From positions 124,001 to 188,000 of the forward strand of contig JAJKFH010000470.1 in the NCBI GenBank assembly GCA_023333565.1: 64,000 bases of DNA, read 5' to 3'. Each line of letters starts with the position of its first letter. The first letter of the stretch is position 1. The stretch is from Puffinus mauretanicus (Eukaryota; Chordata; Aves; Procellariiformes; Procellariidae). A program made the position numbers and the translations under genes. The notes beneath the pieces are model-generated. The model was not told the origin of the DNA, ran no database searches, and saw only the letters and a program-made list of their open reading frames with translations. This document shows, piece after piece, positions 37,001 through 50,230 of this stretch.

Positions 37001-40000
37001 ATTTTCTTGTCTGCTGTCACTACTGGATTTGCTAGAATACTAGATCCCCTTGCACTCAGTGTTATGTTTATCAGTAATCTTCAGTTCTGTATTCTTCAAA
37101 CAGGCCATTATTTTCCTGGTCTGAAACACCTTTTACCCTCTGTTTTATTTAGTTGTAGCTCTTCTGCATCATTCATACTTGATTTGTTTCACTGGGCCTC
37201 TAACTCCGCAGCTTGTAGTTTGCCAGAAGTCTGATCTTTTCAGTGGGATTGGTCAGACATTATAGATAAAGCCACTTAGATAAATATTTTTCAGGCAGAG
37301 ACTGCCTGTCTACTAGATAAGAACTACATTTAGTTCTATTATCTGCACTTGAGTTAGTAGGTGGATTAGATTTAATTTGGTCTTTTGGGGAGAAGTGGGC
37401 AAACTGTTCTTCAGACAGATCTGGGATTTGGTTTAAGGACAGGCTTTCTTATGTGGTCTATAAAGTGCATTGTGGCCCTATAGGAATACTTTGTGTGTCT
37501 GGTTCCTGCCTGCAATTTTGAACACTAACTTTAATGATCGTGCTTCTAATTATGTACAGAGGTGAATTCTCAGACGAAAGAACGGGGAGTTTCATCATCT
37601 GTCCCATTAACTGCAGCAGGTTTCTGTTATGCAAAGGAGTGACTGCCTAAAACTGGCACCTAACACTGACAGCAAGGGCAATGCCTTCTCGAGTACACTG
37701 GCTGCACAAGGCACCTTCCATCCCTCCACAATGCGTAACTGATTAAAGGATGTGTCGACTTCTTAAATCTTTGTCACTTACAGATTACGTTACTGTCATT
37801 TACTTTTAATTAGGTTCCATCTGAAAAGGGGGTAGATGGGACATTTTGCCAGCATGTAGGAGCATGGCTGCTCGGTGTTACAGGACTGGGGAAATCGGTA
37901 ACACCCAGCCTTTGTGATCCTGACTGCCTGTAAACAAAAGGGCTAAGTTCAGAGTCCTGCTAAGGGACTTAACTGTTCCATAATTGAAACTCCAGGTACT
38001 TGAGAAACAACCTCTTTTGCTACATATCCTTTCAAGTTTGGCTTAGTTATTCCTGTTGAGCTTGCCTTGGTATGGGATATTGCTAAGGCTTTAATGCTAG
38101 CTTCCACCACAGTTCAGTCCTCAAGGCTTGGTAATAATCCTATTGCCAATTTACTACTAAATAGTAAAAATCCTTTTACTGGTTTCGGGGTTTCTCTCTA
38201 CAGTTTGTGTTTCACTTTCTGCTTGAATTTTCCATTTTGGAAGGATTCTTTTCCTTTTTTGTCTTTTTTGTACCTAGTGGTTGCTTCTGCCTGGGGTTAA
38301 ATTTAGGTTTTGTTTCTACCAGTAGTACTAAGCAATGGATGCTAGCTAAAGAAAAGAAGAAATATGTTCTGTGACTGTTATGGCAGTGCCCACCTTGTAT
38401 CAACAGTGAGTGTGGGAGGAAGCTGAAAAGAGGCAAATATGTGAGAACACAGAGAGAGAGTATGTGGTAACTGTGCTTGTTTTTACAATTGGAGCATGCT
38501 TCAGGTTTGACTTGATTACTTCCTCTTCGATTAATTGAAGCATCACCTGATTGAGCTGAGAGCTTTCCCTTCTCTAGTTTAGAGTGCCTTGTATCCTTTT
38601 TTGCTGTACTTGCTATGTTACCTTAGACATGACACTAATGTGAGAGGGATATTTATTTTTAGCACTTCTTCCCATGATTAATCCATGCAGGTTCTGTTTG
38701 ACTGTTCAATGCTATTTTAATGATGTAGGCAACAGCTGTTTTCTCCATGTCTTATCAAATGTCCTCCATGTTCTAATAATAACAAAGAAGTTTCTTTATT
38801 CTTGGCTATTCCAAATTTCCACCCAAGGGATCTCATTGCATCTCTTCACGGGGACTGCAATCTAGGAATAGGTACTTGTGGCTAGTTAGATAGATTCTTT
38901 GCTTTAAATAAATAAGTATGATTGAGGATTTAGAATTCATTTTATCTTGATTCTATCATTACATCTAGGATGACATGTAGGGCTAATTTTTTTTAACAGC
39001 TCAGTAGTTTTAACTATCTTCTTGTTGCTTTGGTAAAATGACAAGTATACCAATGTGTTTTGCTGTCAGATGCTGTAGGGATGATTTAATTAGGCTAACT
39101 TCTGTTTTCATTAACACTTCTATTGACTGTGTTTTAATGCTACTGTTTACAGATTCTTATTTTGTGATTTTTTTCTACGTATTTTCTCTCATCCTTTTTG
39201 TTGCCTGTTTACTGTCACAAAACTGATACTGTAGCAGTTGTCTAATTTTACAGGAGGTCTCTCTCTGATTGATATTATCTGGCAAAATATGGTATCTGCA
39301 CCACTGTTAAATGGTATCCTTTTTTTTTTTTCTATTGAGTAAGACTGCATGTGATTTAACTTGTCCTTCAAGTGGTCCATAGAGGCCATACTGAATGAGA
39401 GGACATGACATATGTGTGTACCAGACCTCTCATCTCCATGGTCCCACCCAGAAGCAGGGTAGTATGAACTAGTACTGTACTAGAAAACTAGTACTCTAGG
39501 ACAAAATCCTATGAATCATGACTCTGTTGGCATACCCTGATAGACCAGAACTGTGATAATGTGACATATCCCAAATTCCTTCTGACTTCATATTGTCACT
39601 GCTGATATTTTTGACTGTGGATTTTTAAATCATTATACACTTAAGATCTGACAGAGATGTGTTTTTGAGTGGAGAGTCTGTCATGTTTAATTGTCATAAT
39701 TATCTTGAGAAAGTTCTGAATTTGTGAAATAGTTGCTTGTTTTCAAGCTTTTTACAGTCTGCAGTATATAACAGAGGAATACTGTTTATTCTTAGGCATG
39801 GAAACTTACGCTACTACTGAAGTGCTTCATCAAATTCACTAGTAATAAATAGCATGTTTTTTCTTGCTTAGCAGTCTCTCTTCAGCAGTGAATTTCAGAA
39901 AGCCTTTTGCAGGTGGATTTCGTTCTGATATAACATTCTACCGTAGCTCAGGGCCAGCTTTATTCATTAATCTTCTATCCATACAGCTACATACTTTTAA

Positions 40001-43000
40001 AATAACTTGGATATTGTACAGGATTTGGAAGACAAAGTGTTTCAGCTACTCTTAACAACTTATGAGTTAGTCACCACAGAACATTGCCTGTTTTGTCATC
40101 TAAAAAAAGGAACATTTGCAAACACTTGGTTTAAAAAAAAAAGAAGTTGTCAAGGTCGGTAACAGCAGAAGTAGAAACCACTCAGCAAATTGTCTTTGTC
40201 ATGTCTTTGATATGAAAATTATATTTGGAAGGTAGCTATGTTGTAAAGTGTTTCAGAGGCCACTGCTAGTAAACATGAATAGCTTCATGTACTGAAAAGC
40301 CTAGGTCCGCTGGAAAAGAATGGCTTGAATGCCAGTCTGTGATTTGCCATATTAAATACCTATTAAAATTTGTAATGAAAATTACAATGTTGCTATAGTT
40401 ACCAAAGCTTCCTTAGTTCCAGGACTGCAGTGCATTTCACTTCAAAGAATCCCTTTTTTCTCATTCTTTCGGTATAATCAAATAGAACTTTCAAAAGTGC
40501 TTTTAATTTGCATGAATTAGTTGGTGAAACGTGTTGCCACGAGGAATCGGAAAAGCTGGAAATATAGCTGTTCCTAAAACATGTGCTTTTCTTTCACAAC
40601 ATCTTTGAATTAAATTTCATTAAATCATATTCTTCAGTTCTGTACTGTAGGGCAGAGGTGACCATCCCTTGGCTGGAAAGACAAGTACGGCTTACAGCGA
40701 CCCATTGAATGTGGGTAAAGCTCCAACAGATACTACCATGGGTCTCTCGTGTGTGTTATGAAAAGAATGCGTACTCACACGTTCGTCTGTGTTTATATGA
40801 ATGGCTTATGCCCACTTGTTCTTGAAACTGGTCTTCCACTTCTGAACATTTCTGCTGTAAAGTATGCCTTGACTAGTAAATGAAAAGGTTAAGGAGGAAT
40901 GAATTTTATGGTCAAGATACGCCATTATTGTTCCATTAGGGCTCATTTCCTCTGAAGCTGCAGGTGCTGCCACCATTGTCATCGTGGCCGATTGCTGCAG
41001 AATGTTTGTGAATCCATCAGAAAATAGAACCTGTTGCTTGTAATGTGAAGGGATGGACATAAGTCCTGTGATGAGATCCTGTTAGACAATTCCTGTGCAG
41101 CTTTCCTTGCTGAGCTCAATAAATGGTAATATTAGCAAGGTTATAAAAACAATACAGAGTGAAGCAGAGGAAATAAAACCAAAGGATTTTGCGCCATCAT
41201 CCTGGCATCTGGCCTGCACCAACAGCACATCTGCCCAGCAAAGGTCAAAGATCAAGTGCTTCTGACACTGCTTACTTTTGTCAGGGATTGTTCCCTTTGT
41301 ATTGAGTACAAAAGAGTGTGTGTTTAGGCGTTTCCCATCATGTCCTCTAGGGTTATTATGCAAAGATGACTCTCTTGTTGTGGCCATACATTTTCTGCAT
41401 ATTATCAAACCTTTTTTATCCAACACGGAGCTTCTGCTTATGGTTTAAAACTATTTTTAACATGTACGTTTGTGCCTGTGTAAATAACGAATGGAGGGAA
41501 AGTATTTGCTGAATTAAATCTGTTTGCTTTGAGCTGCAAAGCTTTGTCCTTCAGGAAAACAATCTGACAGGATACGTGAAAGCATTCGGTTGTTAGCTGT
41601 GAGTGTGCGCATCTGGCCAAGCCATGGCATTCCTGGTGACACAATTCCCTATTCCCTTCCTCGCCGTCCTGTCTGATGTGGGCTAGGCTGGTCCAGCTGG
41701 AGGGGTGTGCAATGATGCCTTTCAGCCTCCTGCATCCACAGAGGAGGAGGGTGTGGGTCTCTGATGTAGCACTCGTGGCCAGATTCATCATTGATTTGTG
41801 TGGGCTCTAGGAGTGCCTGAAGGCTTCCTTAAGTGAAGATGAAAAACAAGTGATGAAGTAATATTGACTGCGACTTTTGTTGCAGCTTGGATATAAAATC
41901 TCCTACCACTTATATGAAACTACTTGTTTATTTCAGGTGAAATATATAAGTGGTTACTATACCAACCTTCCTGAGGTTTATGAGGAGTTGAATGGAAGAT
42001 GTTTCTTTTAAGCTTTTGATATGCTTAGGTCCATCTGCTCTTGAGTTGGAGTAAGAACAATCAATATAATTTTGTACATGGAGAAGAAAGGGAATAAAAT
42101 CTGTAATTGCCACTGTATCCATATCCTCTTTTTCATATTAAATAAACAGGGAACTGGTTATTTAAGTCCTACAAATAGTTTTGAAAATAGCTGAAAGCCC
42201 TCACAGATCTGCAACATGCAGTCAAGATAGTTCTTTGTGAAAACAAAACGATTCATGTATGCACCTTTAGAAGTACATACTTGGGTACATCCACGGTGTA
42301 TTTCTGAAAGAGCTTGCTCACCAATACCAGAGTGTTTCAAAGTTCAATTTTCTGGCACTTTTGAATCTGCTGCCTGAACACATTGAGGGTTGGAAACATC
42401 ATGTGGTTTGAATAATAAAAACACCAAATTGCCTGGGGTGCATCTGTGCCCCCTTGCTGCGCAGGTTGGCTGTTTTTCTGCCATCAGCCTGACAATTTCA
42501 ATCAAGTTTTTAATGGACTCCTGGGGCTTCCCCAGTTTCTGTTCAAGCAGAGTCTGGCACCAGTCTTCTCAAGTCCATAGCAATGAAAAGCTTTATTTTA
42601 GCTTCTGATTGTACAGAAATTTAGTGACAGGTAGGAAAGAAATAAACTGGTTGGATGAGTGCTAAAATAGCAGGAAAGGGCTATCTTTAGAAAAAATTCA
42701 TAACTTGCATTTTGTTTTGTCAAATTAGGAAGAGCAAAGTATAGAGCAACCATAGATCAGACTTCTCTGTAATCTCTTACAGATTTTGACAGATTGACAG
42801 TTTTAATTAAGAGTGTTTTGTTTAATTCCTTTTGCCTTTAAACCTGAGAGTGTTCACAGGCCTATGCAGGTTTAGACTGCAATCCTGCGGGGGTTTTTTT
42901 GAAATATAATTGTTGGTCATTAAAAAAAATTGAAGTAAATATTATGAAGGCTTTTGATTTTCATTTCTGTTCAGGAAGTTTCCAAGTCCCCTCTTATGCT

Positions 43001-46000
43001 TACATAAGTTATGTTCCACAGTTTCTTGTATTTCAAAACCTTATTATTATACATAAAACCATAACAGTTGCCACTTTGCAATAATTATGGGCTAATGATC
43101 TCTTCTGTTCTCAGTAAAAGAAGCCATTGTGATTGTCTCTCAATGTTAGGTTTGTAACAATTGTTTTAACAATTGGTAAGGGTTGAAATACAGTGATCTA
43201 TATGGAATAGGTGTTGGGTTTTTATGAGAAAGGTATTCAGTATCTTTCTCTGTATCCTTCAAGGAGTTACAAGTATTATTCCTCCATACAGTAGGTGGAG
43301 ACAAAGACCTAATGAATTTTATAATGTCTCCTCAGACTGATTTTATTAGCTATGCTAGGTTTTTCCTGATTTTTGGTATTATTAAGTTCCTTTATAAAAA
43401 TAACAAATATCAAACAATTTTGTTCCAAAGGCTGTTAATTTATGTTTACATTAAGTGCCGTAATTCTTTTGTTGGCTCCTATCGATAAATTGGTTCTTTC
43501 AAATATAAGGTCTGATTTGGAGATTGAGGAGGTATCTGTGAAACCTTTCTGTGCACGTTCAGATCTGTCTTAGGCCCAAAAATTCAGGGGTCAAAGCATG
43601 CCCAGGATTGACTTCAAGTTTGAACATATCCAGAAATTCCCAGCGGTGTAGGAGTTGGATCTCTGTGCAGACTGGAAGATTGAGGTGTGGTCTGCCTCTG
43701 TTTATAAAGTGAATTTGTATGTGTACATATGTTTATATAAATCCTGTGCATGTTTACAGGTAGATGTTTGTGTGCTTACAGCATGTTTGTGGCATCACAA
43801 ATGCTTACAGCATTGTTTTAGGCATCCTGCCTCCGCCTAATTTAACTGAAATCTTACAATGTCATTCGGAGTAGTGAGAACAAATGGGGTGTAATCCATA
43901 AAGTGGGAGAGATGGTTTTATTAGCTTTTAGAAGGAAAATGGAGCTTGCGAGTTTCTCAGATACATTGGTTGACTGTTTCAAGTAAGAAATAATCTGTAG
44001 ATATATTTTTGTTTTAATCTTCTCCTAAATATCATTTATACTGGGCTGCTAGATGATGCTTTGATAGAAGAAGTCTCTGCCATATGCGTCATACCACGTG
44101 TACTGAAGTTGATTGAAATAGTCATACCAGAGATGGATTTCCAGATGTATAACAGTGCAGGATATGTTTCTCCTGTTCTATTGGATGCAAAGCAGGTGGC
44201 CTTAGGAGAGAAGGCTTTGTCACATCTGTCCATCATGCTCAGCTAAGGTTACAATTTGACATTAACCTCTGTGATTTCAGCAGATCACGAAAGGATTCAC
44301 TTGTTCATTCATCTCAGACTGGTCTGTTGAAAGTTTCTGTGCTTCTTAAGAAATGCAGAGTTTAGCTAGTGAGGTATGTTTGTAACAGCATAGATGCAAG
44401 AGTGCAAAGTGGAGTTTAACCCAGCAAGGAGGAGGTGGAGAGGAGCCCGCATGTCAGGGTACATCAGATGACCTGAACTCAGAACCCATATAAGCAAACC
44501 TTTTAAGAAGGGATTTCTTGCCTTGTTTGCAGTTCCATGGGCCACTTCAAAGCTTGGGAAGGATTGCTATCAGGTGCCCTCTGTTCCTTGTCCGCCTGTG
44601 AAGGGAGAACATTTTCCTTCTTAAAAGGGTTGCTTAGGATTAAGTTTAAACCAGGAGAATGAGTTGTTCTCTGTTCAGTTCCTCATTATGCCACATAGCT
44701 TTGTGTGTATGGGACATATCTTTTAATTTCTCTGGACTCTCTTCACTGGAATCCTGACAAAAATCTCCATCTCATGCAGAAGAGTTGTGTGTGACCTGAT
44801 TTTTACTCGTGGGCAGTATATGCTATAAAAGATCAAAATGTATGTAATTACTAAATACAGTTCAAATGAAGAGGCAACGAGCAGAGTAGTTTTCCAAAAT
44901 TAAGACAACACAGGCTTTGGGAGTAACTGATAAAGATTTGCAAAGTCAAAGCCTACAACAGTCTGTTCTGGTGAGGTGGGTGTTTTGCAGGGCATCTATT
45001 TGAATAAATCAAAATATCCTCCAGTAAACATTAGTGGGAAGCTGAGAATGACATACAAGTGGGTGTATGGATCTTGCCACTAGTGATGCACAGAGCCTGT
45101 CTTTCCAGCGTCGTTCAAGTAGGGGGAAAGGGGAATATTGGATTAGAAAGTCTGAACATCTCAACATTGCTTTAACTCTCAAGGACAGAAGCAGCATTCA
45201 GGTCTTCAAATGCAACGTGGTATTTTCCAATTTTGACCTACTGAGCTAATCACAAGTATTGAACAGAAATCCTGACTTGGAGAATAACTGATGATAGTGA
45301 GTGAACCTGCATTCAAATGACAGCGTTACTGCTTGGTACAAGGATTGCTTTTATTGGTCTCATTTAAATTTATGGTTCATCAGGGTTTCTTGTATGCTTC
45401 TTTACTTTAAGAGCATAATTTAATTTAAAATGTCAAGGTCTGTGTAATAAACTGAGTTAGATCATTAACAGACATAAACTATTATATTCTTGAGGCTTGT
45501 GGCACTATTCACTGTAAATCCAGCACAATGCATCTGCAACTAGGAATGCTGCCAGGGCTGAGAGCTCTGGAGGAACCATGCTTTTGAAGTATCCATCTGA
45601 ACTTTGCTAGATTGAGGAAATAGGATTTTGAAGAGCCCAGAGCCAAATGGGGATGGTCAAACTGATGGCCCATTCTCTGGCTGTATCTACCTGCATCCAC
45701 TCTTTGACTACCAGATGCTAATTGGAAGATGTGCTCTCTAAATGAGCTTGTGTAAAAGCGCCCAGACTCTGTGCTTTTCTAGGCTGTGGCAGTACAGAGG
45801 ATGTTATATGAAGCAGGGATGTTTGTAGCTTTTGGATTGAACATGTGAGACCACAGCTTCCTCCCCTCCTCTGTGTACTCCATCTGCTTGCTGAGGCTTC
45901 CCTTCTGTTTTTCCTTGGCTCTCAAGGAGAGTATATGGGGTCTATATCATATCTTTGCCTGGAACTGTGATTGGTACTCCAAAGAGAACTTGTGAATGCT

Positions 46001-49000
46001 TGCACTCTGTTATACACCAGGGAAGTTGAGGGAGAGGAGGGTTTGGTAAGATGTGAATTTGATCATAGGCTAAGTGGAGTTGGCAGAATCCCTGTGGGCT
46101 CAGGTGCTCACAGTCCCTCCGAGCGACTGCCAGGGCAGTCGGAGCATTGCCTGGGGAACAAAATCTCTTGAACAGGTGAATTTGTAAAGGGGTGTCCAGC
46201 TGTGTTTTGGACAAAACTGACTGTAATCCAGTGGTTTGTTTAATTTATGTGAGAGAATAAGCTGCTTTTTGCTTATTCTTTCATTCTGCCTGTTGTCTTT
46301 GTGCAAATTCAGTGCTTGGCCAGTTTGCTGCTGTAAATCAGCATGGAAAGGTGTAAATCCTGGGGTTTTGAATGCCTATGTGCTGGAAAACAGACGTTCA
46401 CAAGTTATTTAGCTGACCATACAGCTTTCAGTATGTATGGCTTTCCAGTTCAAGATGATGACCTGAAAAGAGACAGTCTCACAAATTATTGATGGCTGGA
46501 ACCATTCACTCTCTTCTGTCTTGTGTGCTGGTCATTGCACATGGAAGCACGTCACTGCTCGTAAGGGTCTTAACTAAACCCAGTGAAGAAATCTTTAGCA
46601 ATACCCTGTTTAAAATATATGAAGTAAAATAAATCAATTTCTCCCTCCACTTCCAAACATAATAATACAAGATAAGAACTTCTTAAGTTCTGTGTTGTGT
46701 TGTGGTTTTGGTTTTTTTTTTTGGTCTGTTCCTTACAGATGAAGGTAGCTTTTATAATAAGTTTTCTGGAATTAAGAAAATAATGGAAACTATGCTCTTT
46801 GCATGTACTTATTCACGCTTCTAAAATTAATTGCTTGAGTCATAACAGAAATTGCAACTAAAAAGTCAAAAAACAAGAGATGTAATGAAATAATATTTGT
46901 AGAATTTAAATGGCCTTTTCTATGTGTTGTTAAATATTTATACGAAAATGTAGAAATGGATCAATATAAATGCCATCCAATTTATTGGTTTTCTGTATAT
47001 GAATTTCCTTTATGTTCCTTTATAAATGCATGTACATAATTTATACATTGTATTATTCATATTCTATATCAATAGCAAGCATAATTGATGAGGAAGAAAA
47101 AACCCGGCAAGTTAGTATATTTGGTTATCTTCTCACTTGTTTAAAAATGCCCTTGGAAGTGGAAGGATAATGAATGGTGTGCTGTCATTTAGTTTCATTT
47201 TTAAGGATGGCATGTGGATAATATCTGGTAGGCTTGACAAATGAAGCTGCCATAGCCGCAAACTTTAAGTGCTAATGGTTAGGGCAGAGAGGTACGAACG
47301 GTTGCTAAACACAGAGCTCAGACACTGGGATGGACAGAGCTTTTCATTCCAGTGTATAGTTAAATGTTTTTGTTGGCTTTGCTGTTTCAGTTGGCTTACA
47401 TTTAAAGGATGCAGACTACTCTGTGAAAGGAAGAATCAAGTGTCAAAAGTGGCTGGAGGGAGACTTCTTTGAAAGTTACTGAATTTGTGAGCCAGTAAGT
47501 AAGTGGGCAAATGCAGTGTTAACTCAGAAGGAAGTAAATTTCATTCGTGCATGTTATTTTGTTCACAAAGGGCCAAATCCTGAAAGATACTAAGGATTAA
47601 GTGTTTTTTGATAAAATGTTCTTTTGTAGATTCAACTTCAAGTTGCCTTGGGTTTTCTTCTCCAGATATGCATAAGGTTTGGCTTTGTCTCTGACAACTC
47701 TAGTTTTGCTCAAATTATTTATCAAACTGCTTTGTAATGTCTGACTCAAATGCACGTAACATTTGCCTAAAAAATGTGTTTTGGTAATGAAAGATCTTGC
47801 TTGAGGTCTCTGCTATTAAATCTTTGCTGAGGGGCAGGGAGAGGCTGTGAGTTTTTTGGCGAAGTTAATAAAATGTGTGGATTAGTGAAGTGCTGATTAG
47901 TGAGGTTCTATTGTAGACAGAAACATTCCTGCCTTAGCTGAAACCCAGATGGAAAGCTGCCCGCCTCAGATTGCGGAAAATGGTTTATGTTGCTGGTTTG
48001 CTGTAGTATGTTGCTGAGGTTGCAGCAAAGTGAATCTTACTAATGTCTTGAAGTGTAATTAACTCTGTTGTTCGATGTAAATATTTGAATACTGCTCATT
48101 CAGTCTCTACAGGGGCCTGTTTAAAACAATTTTTGCCAAAGAGCTCAAAGGCCAGTAGGAATGTGTGTGCGTTAATAAACTTCTCTTTGTCCTGGACTTG
48201 ATCCAGAGCTTATAGAGGGCAAATGGGAAGATCTCATCCTATCTGATGTATTTACAGTAGAGCTCACAGCACTTGATCAAGGCTTCACTGTGCTGTCATT
48301 GTGCCTAGGGTTTAGTTTAGATATGAAACAGAGTGCAGGACGTGGACACAACAGGCAAAAGAATCCAGGGTACTGGAAGGGCTGAGGGAGAAAAAACAGA
48401 GTTGATCAGAAAAGTAGTGGACTATGTTATCCTCTATGTTACATAAAAATGATGGCTTTTTTAAGTTGTAGAGCTTCCATTTTTGTTCCCAAGCATCAGT
48501 TTAAACGCTCAGAAGTCATGTTGGTCAAAACAAAACTCTCAGGGAAATAAAGTTATATTTTGTTGCAATCATCGTCTTTTTGGGGGTGAAAAAAGGTGCT
48601 TTCTGCCAAAAGTTTTGTCTGTTTTTTAAACAGAAAATCCTCATTTCTGAGATCTGAAATATTTATTTCAGAAATGGAGTGTGCTTCCTGTAGGAAATGT
48701 CAAATTGCTTCCAAGGCATTTCATCTTTTATTCTCTGGGACTGGGCTCCCTAGTATGCCTATTTTCATACTGTCTCCCATTTCCAAAGACTCTGGTCCTG
48801 CCTACTTAAGAAAGTAAAACTGTGGCAGAGTAAGAATGCAGCCATTCAGTAGCAGATTGTCAGCTTTCATGGGCCCAGGCTACAACTCCCGTTAGATACA
48901 CTGACAGCGTTTCCAAATGGAAATATCTCTTCTGCCAAAGGGGATTTTTTTGTTCATTGGCATTTTGAATTTTCACCAGAAATGCCTTTCTCTCTATCTC

Positions 49001-49129
49001 TGATGAACTCTGCTTCTGAGCAGCTCTCCTCAGTTTCTGCAGCAGCGAAGACAAGCAGGATTCTGTAGTAATAGCACAACGGGGGAAGCAACACAGCCCA
49101 GACAGTGCCAGGAACTGAGAATCAGATTT

Positions 49130-49290
49130 TCATTCTATTTCTGGCTTGCTCTAGTGATGTTTTTGGTAATTCAGTTTAGCCTATGTTAATTTTTACCCCA
49201 CTATGAGATATGCTATAATAATGACACTTATCTCCTATGGATGTTATCCATTTTATTATTTTCTGTGAAAGTACCTTGAGATCCTTGGAT
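49130..49290 (+). repeat. Ancient MIR/L2-like element relic
   Basis: The end 'gtgaaagtaccttgagatccttgg' resembles the classic 'aaagcgctttgagatccttgg' tail of old amniote MIR/L2-type repeats. The preceding 'ataataatgacacttatc' resembles their 'ataataatactgacctacc' section. Sequence identity is low and the ends are approximate. Confidence 0.45.
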
Positions 49291-50107
49291 CTTAAACCAC
49301 TGGTTATTCCCGTTAATGATATTACCCAACTTGGTCTTCAGATCACTGGCAAAGCTGCAGACAAAGGTAAGCAGCATATTGGAGATGTTTGTTTGTAGCC
49401 TTGAAACTGCTTATGAATTAACTTTTTGTTTTCTAAAGATGTGTGCTCTGTATCTGCAATGAAAATAAATACCGATATCAAAGAGGAGCATTGAGCTGAT
49501 GGTAAGCCAGTAGCACGGCATTTGCCATAGCTTCTGGTCCTGAATTGCTAGCTTTCTCTGAAGTAGAGATCCATAGAAAACAGTCACCTTCAGCAGTCTC
49601 TGTGAATGATGTTCGTTGTGGAGATGTGATCTTTTCCTTTCTTCTTTGCACCAACAGAAGTCAAAGGAGCAAGGGCAGGACAGGCTGGGGGGAGCTGGCA
49701 GTAGCTGCAGGAAAGCAGCAGTGCAGCTTCACTCCCTCTTTAGAAATTTACGGCTCAGATGTTAGTCAGCGCTGCATCTTCCTGGGATCTTGCTCTGTGG
49801 CTCTGACTGTCTGCAGAGACTGACTGATGGTGCTTTCCTTGTGGCTAGCATAGGTGAGGTGAAGATTTAACCCCTGCCAACCTCTGCGTGGGTGACATCC
49901 AGACAGTATCTACATGGAAATGCCCCATTCAAAACACATTTAAAAAAAAAGGCCAGAAATGGAAAAAGTGGGTGGCGGAGAGTTGTTTGGGGTTTGTTTT
50001 TGTTATTTTGGGGGGTTTTTTACCTCACATAAATAAAAGTTCACTCCGAAGAATTACAGTCTAAAAAGACAAGGTGAACAAGAGGTGGAAAACAATAGGT
50101 CTTACTC

Positions 50108-50230
50108 TGCTTTACAGATTGGCAACTAAGGCACGGAGACGGGAATAACTTTCCCGGTGACACACGGAGTGGGAATAACTGAGTTAAATTCCAAGGCATT
50201 CATCCCAGGACAGTAGTGTCTGTCTTCTCT
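50108..50230 (-). repeat. Ancient MIR/L2-like element relic, reverse orientation
   Basis: 'tttacagattggcaactaagg' followed by 'cacggagac', 'ttcccggtgacacac' and 'gtgggaataactgag' follows, in order, the reverse of the MIR/L2 core ('ttacagatggggaaactgagg', 'cacagagag', 'cccaaggtcacacag', 'gctgggaatagaac'). The colinearity of four words makes this the clearest MIR-like relic in the window. Confidence 0.6.

Noticed and set aside
47565..47660. 'gggccaaatcctg' as the start of another reptile-type repeat
   Set aside because: Only the opening 13-15 bases match. The following sequence does not continue the consensus.
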